Source: RGIG7300 sp045649645
GTDB taxonomy: Bacteria > Bacillota > Clostridia > Oscillospirales > CAG-272
Assembly (NCBI GenBank): GCA_045649645.1
Contig: JAZRQH010000052.1
Location: 1 to 6,100 of the forward strand
Direction of reading: 5' to 3'
DNA: 6,100 nucleotides
Shown in pieces: positions 1 through 5,297 of the stretch. The stretch's first letter is position 1. Every line of letters starts with the position of its first letter. The translations under genes and the position numbers were made by a program. The notes under the pieces were generated by a model. The model did no database searches. It was given only the letters and a program-made list of their open reading frames with translations, and was not told the DNA's origin.

Positions 1-1343
1 AAGTTCTTTAAGAGCTCCTCGGGGAATACACCGCCTGCGGTAAGGTAGTCGTGGTCAGCCTCAAGTGCATCGAGAGCCGCATCAAGAGTGGTGGGCAGAT
101 GGCTGAGCTTAGCCTTCTCCTCGTCGCTTAAGTGATAGAGGTTCATATCGTAGGGACCCCAGCCGTTGGCATGAGGATCGATCTTGTTCTTGATACCGTC
201 AAGACCTGCCATAAGGATAGCTGCATAGCAGAAGTAGGGGTTACATGTAGCGTCGGGGTTACGGAGCTCAAAGCGGCGCTTGTCGGGAGACTTTGCATAA
301 GCGGGGATACGGATAACCGCACTTCTGTTAGAGGTAGCGTAACCAACGGTTACGGGAGCCTCAAAGCCGGGAACCAGACGCTTGAAGGAGTTGGTGCTGG
401 GGTTGGTGATAGCACAGAGAGAAGCAATGTGCTTTAAGAGACCGCCCATAAAGTAATGAGCTGTTTCGCTAAGGTTAGAATAGCCGTTGTCATCAGAGAA
501 TACGGGCTGACCGTCCTTAAAGAGGATCATATGAACGTGCATACCGCTGCCTGCCTCGCCGTAGATGGGCTTGGGCATAAAGGTTGCGGACTTACCGTAC
601 TTAAGAGCGGTGTTGTGGATGATGTACTTGATCATCATTGTGGCATCAGCCATGTGTACAACCTCGCCCAGCTGAGGCTCAATCTCAAACTGACCGGATG
701 CAGCAACCTCGGGATGGTGATAGTTGATCTCAATGCCCATATCCTTCATGAGCATGCACATCTCACTTCTGCATTCGTAGGAGATGTCAAAGGGCTTTGC
801 AATGTGATAGTTCTTCTGCTTGGGAACAACCACACCCTTGCCCTCAACCGAGCTGTTCCAGTAGGACTGAACGGCATCAACGCTTGCTGCGATCTGTCTG
901 CCGCTTACCTCCCATGCAACGTCGTCGAAGAGATAGAACTCAAACTCGGGCAGGATCTTCATTTCATCGGCAACGCCGGTTTCCTTCATGTATTCAACGG
1001 CAGCCTTGATGATGTTACGGGGATACTGAGCCAGAGGCTTGTTTTCGGGGGATGCGATGATCATCGCGTTACCTGTCATAGACAGGGTAGGGATAGAGCA
1101 GAAGGGGTCGATAACTGCGGTATCGGGGTCGGGGATAAATACCATGTCGCTCTTCTCAACCACAGCGTAACCGTAGTTGGATGCGACAAAGCCGATACCC
1201 GACTTCATGGTGTCCTCGGAGAAGTTCTCTGCGGGGATAGTAACGTGACGGTACTGACCGTTGATGTCAACCATCTTAAAATCTACCATCTTGATGTCCT
1301 TTTCCTTGTTGATATTAAGTATGTCCTGAATGCTCTTTGCCAT
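1..1343 (-). CDS. glnA: Type I glutamine synthetase, 3' end cut by window edge
   Basis: Cytoplasmic enzyme that condenses glutamate and ammonia to glutamine using ATP; family members are dodecamers. The 447 complete codons seen align end to end with enterobacterial GlnA (469 aa), so only about 20-30 residues are missing. Visible sites are the E-x-E metal pair at E133/E135 (PEFEFYLFD), E212 and E220 (HHPEVAASGQFEIE), H269 in GSGMHVH, the NPSTNSFKRLVPGFEAP flap with E328, the NRSAVIRIP segment, and RFELRSPDATCNPY. The beta-grasp loop reads GFVASNYG at residues 51-58, so Val53 stands where the family normally has the ammonium-binding Asp of GFDGSS/GFDASN. Tyr403 in NLYHL aligns with the adenylylated Tyr397 of E. 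coli, but use of that control here is unknown. The start at 1343 is chosen from TCAGGAG at 1357-1351, seven bases upstream. It has its own promoter and is insulated from the upstream tRNA by a terminator. Function as a type I GS is very likely. Confidence 0.96.
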   Translation of the reverse strand, partial: MAKSIQDILNINKEKDIKMVDFKMVDINGQYRHVTIPAENFSEDTMKSGIGFVASNYGYAVVEKSDMVFIPDPDTAVIDPFCSIPTLSMTGNAMIIASPENKPLAQYPRNIIKAAVEYMKETGVADEMKILPEFEFYLFDDVAWEVSGRQIAASVDAVQSYWNSSVEGKGVVVPKQKNYHIAKPFDISYECRSEMCMLMKDMGIEINYHHPEVAASGQFEIEPQLGEVVHMADATMMIKYIIHNTALKYGKSATFMPKPIYGEAGSGMHVHMILFKDGQPVFSDDNGYSNLSETAHYFMGGLLKHIASLCAITNPSTNSFKRLVPGFEAPVTVGYATSNRSAVIRIPAYAKSPDKRRFELRNPDATCNPYFCYAAILMAGLDGIKNKIDPHANGWGPYDMNLYHLSDEEKAKLSHLPTTLDAALDALEADHDYLTAGGVFPEELLKN

Positions 1344-1350
1344 AATCGTT

Positions 1351-1405
1351 CTCCTGATATTAATAAAGTTATAAATATTTTATCACTTTTTGTTAACATA
1401 GTCAA
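1351..1405 (-). promoter_or_regulatory. glnA promoter and ribosome binding site
   Basis: On the minus strand there is a -35 TTGACT (1405-1400), a 17-bp spacer and a -10 TAAAAT (1382-1377), placing the transcript start near 1370. The leader would be only about 27 nt, too short for a riboswitch. It carries the ribosome binding site TCAGGAG at 1357-1351. No clear GlnR-type operator was recognised by eye. Confidence 0.72.
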
Positions 1406-1415
1406 CAGTAAAAAA

Positions 1416-1453
1416 CAAAAAAGAACCCAAGTACCGTATCAATACTTGAGTTC
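1416..1453 (-). terminator. Rho-independent terminator after the broken tRNA-Pro copy
   Basis: Read on the minus strand, an 11-bp stem with one G-T pair (1453-1443 with 1433-1423) closes a 9-nt loop and is followed by six T at 1422-1417. It lies directly after the tRNA-Pro remnant and directly before the glnA promoter. It would therefore stop tRNA-cluster transcripts before they enter glnA. Confidence 0.8.
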
Positions 1454-1458
1454 CAATA

Positions 1459-1627
1459 TGGTCGAAGTGTGGAGATTCAGGCCTCCACGGCTTCGCCGCC
1501 AGCTTGCGGTACCCGAATCGTTCTGCGCATCCGTAGGTGCTTGAACTCTTCGACCGCTGCGCCAAGATCACCCTCCCTGTATCCGCCCCCGGCGGTGGTC
1601 GGGCTCCTTGCCCAAAACTGGCGCGCT
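1459..1627 (-). pseudogene. Scrambled tRNA-Pro remnant with internal insertions
   Basis: Four blocks match the intact tRNA-Pro at 1685-1760, in the same order and orientation. 1627-1615 equals tRNA nt 21-33; 1517-1509 equals nt 32-40 including the anticodon region; 1487-1479 equals nt 41-49; 1478-1459 equals nt 57-76 including the CCA end. Between them, about 97 bp (1518-1614) and 21 bp (1488-1508) of GC-rich palindromic DNA are inserted, and nt 50-56 are missing. The T-arm cannot form and the anticodon stem is split, so no functional tRNA can be made. It could be a decayed tandem copy, or the 3' part of a gene whose 5' end is the fragment at 1840-1851. A terminator follows it, as expected for a former tRNA gene. 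Confidence 0.8.
1488..1613. repeat. GC-rich palindromic insertions inside the tRNA remnant
   Basis: The two segments interrupting the tRNA remnant (1488-1508 and 1518-1614) contain several small perfect hairpins. These are CGGC/GCCG at 1488-1491 and 1495-1498, CCGC/GCGG at 1496-1499 and 1506-1509, CCGCC/GGCGG at 1583-1587 and 1591-1595, and GGGC/GCCC at 1601-1604 and 1610-1613. The 12-mer at 1601-1612 matches 1829-1840 at 11 of 12 bases, and both copies touch a tRNA fragment. No transposase or credible ORF lies inside, so this resembles a small non-coding palindromic (REP- or MITE-like) element. The class is inferred. Confidence 0.5.
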
Positions 1628-1645
1628 GCAAACTCTTTTTCGATT

Positions 1646-1677
1646 ATAAACAAAAATCCCGAGCTGTAGCTCAGGAT
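1646..1677 (-). terminator. Rho-independent terminator of tRNA-Pro
   Basis: On the minus strand a stem runs from 1677 to 1656 (ATCCTGAGC paired with GCTCGGGAT, one T-G pair, TACA loop) and is followed by five T at 1655-1651 with further T beyond. It begins seven bases after the CCA end of the intact tRNA, so it would terminate the tRNA transcript. Confidence 0.85.
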
Positions 1678-1684
1678 TAATTTT

Positions 1685-1760
1685 TGGTCGAAGTGTGGAG
1701 ATTCGAACTCCAGGCCTCCAGTACCCGAAACTGGCGCGCTACCAACTGCGCTACACCTCG
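1685..1760 (-). tRNA. tRNA-Pro (anticodon CGG)
   Basis: A complete 76-nt cloverleaf folds on the minus strand. It has a 7-bp acceptor stem CGAGGTG/CACTTCG with one G-T pair, a D-arm with 4-bp stem GCGC/GCGC and GG in the loop, and an anticodon arm CCAGT-TTCGGGT-ACTGG. A 5-nt variable loop and a T-arm TGGAG-TTCGAAT-CTCCA follow, then discriminator A73 and an encoded CCA. The anticodon CGG reads CCG codons for proline; C1-G72 and G37 are typical tRNA-Pro features. No strong promoter is seen directly upstream, so it is probably read from the perfect promoter at 1867-1895, giving a leader of about 100 nt that includes a broken tRNA 5' end and a hairpin. Its own terminator follows. Confidence 0.95.
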
Positions 1761-1806
1761 AAATTTTTAATTGTGAAACGTGATATGATAAACAAACGTA
1801 CTCACT

Positions 1807-1820
1807 AAACTATGTAGTTT
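1807..1820. repeat. Short perfect inverted repeat in the tRNA leader
   Basis: AAACTA-TG-TAGTTT forms a 6-bp dyad just downstream (in the minus-strand sense) of the GC-rich palindrome at 1821-1840. It may be an operator-like site, a processing hairpin or chance. The rest of 1761-1806 shows nothing recognisable. Confidence 0.35.
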
Positions 1821-1823
1821 GCC

Positions 1824-1840
1824 CGCAGGGGCTCCCTGCC
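1824..1840. repeat. GC-rich palindrome abutting the tRNA 5' fragment
   Basis: GCAGGG (1825-1830) and CCCTGC (1834-1839) pair around a GCT loop. The 12-mer 1829-1840 is nearly identical (11 of 12) to 1601-1612 in the insertion of the scrambled tRNA remnant. Both copies lie directly against a truncated tRNA-Pro segment, which suggests the same element was involved in breaking the tRNA copies. Confidence 0.5.
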
Positions 1841-1851
1841 GCTACACCTCG
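1840..1851 (-). pseudogene. Isolated tRNA-Pro 5' end fragment
   Basis: The 12 nt CGAGGTGTAGCG (minus strand) equal the 5' end of the intact tRNA-Pro apart from position 13 onward, where the sequence departs into the palindrome at 1824-1840. The fragment sits about 16 bases after the -10 box of a perfect promoter, exactly where a tRNA gene is expected. It therefore looks like the original promoter-proximal tRNA gene, now destroyed. With only 12 nt, chance is disfavoured mainly by position and orientation. Confidence 0.65.
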
Positions 1852-1866
1852 ATATTTGCGGGTAAT

Positions 1867-1895
1867 ATTATAGCACAATAAAAATGTAATGTCAA
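1867..1895 (-). promoter_or_regulatory. Perfect-consensus sigma-A promoter of the tRNA cluster
   Basis: On the minus strand, TTGACA (1895-1890) and TATAAT (1872-1867) are separated by exactly 17 bp, matching the housekeeping consensus at all 12 positions. Transcription would begin near 1860, run through the tRNA 5' fragment and reach the intact tRNA-Pro. Such strength is typical of stable-RNA genes. Confidence 0.9.
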
Positions 1896-1954
1896 GTTTT
1901 ATAAATGCATATATACACTCTGTTTACATCCACAAGCATTTTTATCAAAAAACC

Positions 1955-1983
1955 TTGAAAAACGATCCGCCCTTGTATATAAT
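1955..1983 (+). promoter_or_regulatory. Promoter of the SLH surface protein gene
   Basis: TTGAAA (1955-1960), a 17-bp spacer and a perfect TATAAT (1978-1983) place the start near 1990, giving a leader of about 60 nt. It is divergent from the tRNA promoter; the two -35 boxes are about 60 bp apart. The stretch between them is AT-rich with nothing else recognisable. Confidence 0.82.
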
Positions 1984-2039
1984 AAATATGTAAAAGATTA
2001 TCCGATATATGGAAGATATACAATTTAACGGAAAATCTC

Positions 2040-2045
2040 AGGAGG
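2040..2045 (+). promoter_or_regulatory. Ribosome binding site fixing the start at 2051
   Basis: A perfect AGGAGG lies five bases before the ATG at 2051. An in-frame ATG at 2009 has no such site and would put 14 polar residues in front of the signal-like segment, so 2051 is the better start. Confidence 0.88.
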
Positions 2046-2050
2046 ATGTT

Positions 2051-5000
2051 ATGAAAAAGTGTCTTTACGCGCTTATGATAGTGTTTTGCCTGTGTATAAC
2101 AGGCTACGTATTGACCGAGCTGTCTATGCCTATAGCGTCATATAACCCCGAAACTCCCCCGCAGGAGGAGTATGAGTTTGTCAAGGGTGAAAATATGCAG
2201 CCTTTATGGGAAATAGACACAACCGGTCAGAGCAGCGCCTCGGGGCTTTACGTCTACAGCTTTGAGGACGGATATATGAAGTGGGATTACGAGATACCCA
2301 AGAACGGTGCTACCGTTATGATATTTTTCGATCCTACCTGTACCACCAGCCAAAAATTCTTTCAGGATCTGGAGAGACAGAGCTGGCTTGACGACGAGCG
2401 TATCAACGTAATGGCATTGTCCTCGGGGGACGCAAACGAGACCCTGTTCTTCAGTACCAACTATACCTGGGGATATGAGGATAAGTTCAAATGGTATTCG
2501 GGTGCGGGGCACGTTTCTGCCTATTATGCAGCGGCAGAGGACAGTGTCCTTGGCGCATCGACCTACCCTATAGTTGCAATACTCACCGAGGAAGAATGTC
2601 AGATGGAGGACGGCGGATATGACCTCTGCCGTGTTTACCGCTTCGGTGCTATCAGCTTCACCGATACAGACATTGTAACACGTACCCTCAAGTGGATGTT
2701 CCCCGATATGGGGATGGTAAGCGAGGTGGAGATTCCCGACAAGGAATACCGTACAGTAGACATCAAGCTCACCCGTAACTACGATTACACGTATGACGTG
2801 GCCGAGCTTGTAAACGTACTGCGTGAGCGCCAAGGCACAGCCCCCGTTGTCCTTGATGCCAATCTTACCGAGATAGCTATGCACCGAGCCGCAGAGCTTG
2901 CCATAAACTATGACCACAAGCGAGCAAACTATACCGACTTTAATACAATAATTTCCGAATGGGGATATGATACCGAGCGTACAGCTCTGTTCAGCGAAAA
3001 TATCGCCATAGGCTATACCGACTCATATGACGTTGTAGAGGGCTGGGCAAACTCCCCCGGTCACTACGGCAATATGGTTGCTCTGTCAGCTATCCGCATC
3101 GGTGTCGGTCATGCCGAGGTCAACGGCGTGCACTATTGGGTTCAGGTGTTTGATAACCGAGGAACCGTCTTTGATTACGGCTCTCCCACACCCATGACCA
3201 AAACAGGCAGAGAGACCCTGTACGTTCCCGTGTATGCTTGCACCGAGTATCTCAATATATTTGCCGAGAGCGAGGTCATAATACGCGATAATAACGTAAG
3301 AGACGTACATCTCTATCAGGTTACTCATTTTTCCAACTCCACCACCTCGGATATGCTGGCGGCGGATACACTCTACCGTATACCCATGAGACCTGTAACC
3401 TATGACAAGACCACCACGGGCGGTATAGCCGATATAAGCTGGAACGAAGAAAGACAATGCTTTGAGGTTACACCCAAGAAGAAGGGTACGGGAACCTTTA
3501 AGGTGACTTTCACCGCCGAGCAAGAGGAAGAAATAATCATTACTGTAAAGGTAATGGATCCCTACAACAATAATCACGTCTGCAGCTTCAGTGAGTGGAG
3601 AGAATATCAGCCCACCAACTGTTATACAGGCGGTATCGACCGCCGTTACTGTCTCTGCGGTGAAAAGGAGTATATGAATACTCCCATACAGCATAAGCCC
3701 AAGATAGTTGAGGGCAAGGCTCCCACCTGTACCAAGAAGGGCTATACCGAAAGCTCATATTGCTCGGTATGCTTAAAGGATCTTGTACTGCGTGAGGAGA
3801 TTCCCGAAGCACCTCACGATGACGTGCTCTACCGTGCAGAGCGTCCCGCTACCTGTACCGAGTACGGCAGCACCGCAATGTATGAATGCAGAGTGTGTAA
3901 GAGACTGGATACAGGTAAATCTATCCCAAAGCTTCCTCATACCGAGGTGGAGATAGAGGGCGGTAAGGCGCCTACCTGTACTAAGAGCGGAAGCTCAAAG
4001 GGTATGAAGTGCTCTGTCTGCGGAACGAAAACCAAAGACGCATATGAAATCCCCGCCCTCGGTCATGACGAGACCGCAGGTGCGGGTGACAAAGCGCCTA
4101 CCTGTACCGAGGCGGGATATACAGGCGGCAAGACCTGTAAGCGCTGCGGCGAGGTTACTGCCACGGCAGGAACTATCCCCGCCCTTGGCCATGATGAAGA
4201 AATAATCCCCGGTACCCCCGCTACCTGCCAGAAGAAGGGTATAAGCGACGGTAAGCAATGTAAGCGCTGTGGAGTCGTTACCGTAAAGCAGACCGAATTA
4301 AAGAAGACAGGACACAAGGAGATAAGTGTTCCCGGTAAAGCCGCTACCTGTATAGCGGCGGGCTACAGTAAATCAAGCGTTTGCGAGTACTGCGGACTTG
4401 AGATAGTTCCCGCATTGACTCTGCCCCAAAACCCTTATAATCATACCTGGGACGAGGGTATGCGCTCGGGCAGAGATACCCTCTATACCTGCATCCATTG
4501 TAAGACTACCAAGGTGGACAAGGACACCTATCCCGACGATGGCGGCGATAACCCCGGAGGCGGAGATGATAACACAGGCGGTGATCAGGGCGGCGAAGAT
4601 AAGCTCCCTGTATTCACCGACGTCAAGTCAAGCCATTGGTTTGCGGCATCTGTGGAATACTGCGTACAGCGAGGATACGTGGCAGGTATGACCGAGACCA
4701 CCTTTGCTCCCAACGGCAAGCTGACAAGAGCTCAGTTCTTAACCATCCTTGCCAAGCTTGACGGTGTTGATCTTACTAAGTACGATACCGCAAATGCGGG
4801 ATTTGCAGATGTTAAGACAAGCTATTGGTATAACGAGGTTGTATGCTGGGCGGTAGAGAAGGGAATTACCAGCGGACTTTCTGCCACACAGTTCGGCCCT
4901 AACAACAATGTAACCAGAGCTCAGCTTGCAAGATTCTTCTACGTATACTGCGAGAAGAACTCTATCAGCATTGACGGTAGAGCTGATATCTCCGTATTCC

Positions 5001-5188
5001 CTGATGCGGGCAAGGTGGCAGAGTGGGCTAAGACTCCCATAGCATGGGCGGTCAACGCAGGTCTTATCTCGGGTGTCAAGCAGAATGGAGTTAACTATCT
5101 TGACCCCAACGGTACGGCAACCAGAGCTCAGGCTACCGTAATGTTCAAGGCATTCGATGCTTTCAGAGGCGTTGAAAATACGAAATAA
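2051..5188 (+). CDS. Surface protein: thioredoxin-like, CAP, Cys-rich repeats, 3 SLH domains
   Basis: 1045-residue exported protein of unknown specific role. Residues 2-21 are a hydrophobic signal or anchor segment after KK. Residues about 75-220 resemble a thioredoxin fold: strand VMIFF, then DPTCTTS with C97 and S100 (C-x-x-S), and a cis-Pro-like TYP ending at P173. Residues about 248-370 are a CAP/SCP (YkwD-like) domain with H289, SENIA (E316), SPGHYGN (H338) and HYWVQVF (361-367). Residues about 371-508 are beta-rich, perhaps Ig-like. Residues 509-828 are Cys-rich repeats, 829-853 a Gly/Asp linker, and about 854-905, 917-970 and 983-1036 three SLH domains, each with a TRAQ motif. SLH domains usually bind pyruvylated cell-wall polymer, so the C-terminus should hold the protein on the wall. 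No LPxTG or catalytic hydrolase module is seen. It is monocistronic, with its own promoter and terminator. The domain order is well supported; thioredoxin-like is the least certain call. Confidence 0.9.
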   Translation: MKKCLYALMIVFCLCITGYVLTELSMPIASYNPETPPQEEYEFVKGENMQPLWEIDTTGQSSASGLYVYSFEDGYMKWDYEIPKNGATVMIFFDPTCTTSQKFFQDLERQSWLDDERINVMALSSGDANETLFFSTNYTWGYEDKFKWYSGAGHVSAYYAAAEDSVLGASTYPIVAILTEEECQMEDGGYDLCRVYRFGAISFTDTDIVTRTLKWMFPDMGMVSEVEIPDKEYRTVDIKLTRNYDYTYDVAELVNVLRERQGTAPVVLDANLTEIAMHRAAELAINYDHKRANYTDFNTIISEWGYDTERTALFSENIAIGYTDSYDVVEGWANSPGHYGNMVALSAIRIGVGHAEVNGVHYWVQVFDNRGTVFDYGSPTPMTKTGRETLYVPVYACTEYLNIFAESEVIIRDNNVRDVHLYQVTHFSNSTTSDMLAADTLYRIPMRPVTYDKTTTGGIADISWNEERQCFEVTPKKKGTGTFKVTFTAEQEEEIIITVKVMDPYNNNHVCSFSEWREYQPTNCYTGGIDRRYCLCGEKEYMNTPIQHKPKIVEGKAPTCTKKGYTESSYCSVCLKDLVLREEIPEAPHDDVLYRAERPATCTEYGSTAMYECRVCKRLDTGKSIPKLPHTEVEIEGGKAPTCTKSGSSKGMKCSVCGTKTKDAYEIPALGHDETAGAGDKAPTCTEAGYTGGKTCKRCGEVTATAGTIPALGHDEEIIPGTPATCQKKGISDGKQCKRCGVVTVKQTELKKTGHKEISVPGKAATCIAAGYSKSSVCEYCGLEIVPALTLPQNPYNHTWDEGMRSGRDTLYTCIHCKTTKVDKDTYPDDGGDNPGGGDDNTGGDQGGEDKLPVFTDVKSSHWFAASVEYCVQRGYVAGMTETTFAPNGKLTRAQFLTILAKLDGVDLTKYDTANAGFADVKTSYWYNEVVCWAVEKGITSGLSATQFGPNNNVTRAQLARFFYVYCEKNSISIDGRADISVFPDAGKVAEWAKTPIAWAVNAGLISGVKQNGVNYLDPNGTATRAQATVMFKAFDAFRGVENTK
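3575..4534 (+). repeat. Cys-rich protein repeat array within the SLH protein
   Basis: Six full units begin at a His: residues 548, 589, 630, 672, 714 and 755, each 41-43 residues. Each has a xTC motif, then exactly ten residues, then C-x-x-C, and most end near IP-x-x-GH or similar. Cysteines are at 560/571/574, 602/613/616, 643/654/657, 685/696/699, 726/737/740 and 767/778/781. A divergent first unit (509-547) has C-L-C instead of C-x-x-C, and a short last unit (798-828) keeps only C814/C817. Units R3 to R6 read CxxCG. Similar units occur in many Clostridia surface proteins; whether they bind metal or form disulfides is unknown. The DNA copies are diverged, so recent slippage expansion is not evident. 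Confidence 0.9.
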
Positions 5189-5200
5189 TAAAACAAAAAA

Positions 5201-5228
5201 GGATCCGAGCTTATTCTCGGATTCTTTT
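5201..5228 (+). terminator. Rho-independent terminator of the SLH protein gene
   Basis: GGATCCGAG (5201-5209) pairs with CTCGGATTC (5216-5224) with one G-T pair and a 6-nt loop, followed by TTTT. It lies 12 bases after the stop codon. An A-rich run before the stem could let it work on the minus strand as well. Confidence 0.88.
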
Positions 5229-5231
5229 GTA

Positions 5232-5260
5232 TTTACAAACCCTTATAGATTTGCTATAAT
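5232..5260 (+). promoter_or_regulatory. pepT promoter
   Basis: TTTACA (5232-5237), a 17-bp spacer and a perfect TATAAT (5255-5260), with a TGC extended -10 at 5252-5254. The start would be near 5267, giving a leader of about 30 nt. The -35 box begins only four bases after the preceding terminator's T run, so the two genes are separate units. Confidence 0.82.
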
Positions 5261-5297
5261 GATCTTAATAATTAAATTCCGAAACGAGGAAACCGAA

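Noticed and set aside
1344..1375. Riboswitch or glutamine-sensing leader before glnA
   Set aside because: The predicted leader is only about 27 nt, too short for such a structure.
456..1544. Long plus-strand ORF of 362 codons opposite glnA
   Set aside because: It lies almost wholly antisense to a well-supported glnA, has no good ribosome binding site, and runs on into the non-coding tRNA remnant. It is a reading-frame shadow.
1383..1631. Minus-strand ORF of 82 codons across the tRNA remnant
   Set aside because: Its sequence is made from tRNA pieces, palindromic insertions and a terminator; composition is low-complexity Arg/Pro/Ser and there is no ribosome binding site.
1459..1704. Direct repeat of the tRNA 3' end (1459-1478 and 1685-1704) as attL/attR of an integrated element
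   Set aside because: The repeat is 20 bp and placed as in tRNA-targeted integration, but the DNA between is only about 206 bp with no integrase, and further collinear tRNA blocks show it is a tRNA copy rather than a bare att core. A long-deleted element cannot be wholly excluded.
2009..2050. Upstream in-frame ATG for the surface protein
   Set aside because: No ribosome binding site precedes it, and AGGAGG stands correctly before the ATG at 2051, where a signal-like segment begins at once.
2204..2917. Minus-strand ORF of 237 codons inside the surface protein gene
   Set aside because: Fully antisense to the thioredoxin and CAP coding region, with no start signals or recognisable domain.
3575..4534. 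DNA tandem repeat or CRISPR array
   Set aside because: The period of about 123-129 bp comes from protein repeats; the DNA units are diverged and lie inside an open frame, with no identical direct repeats.
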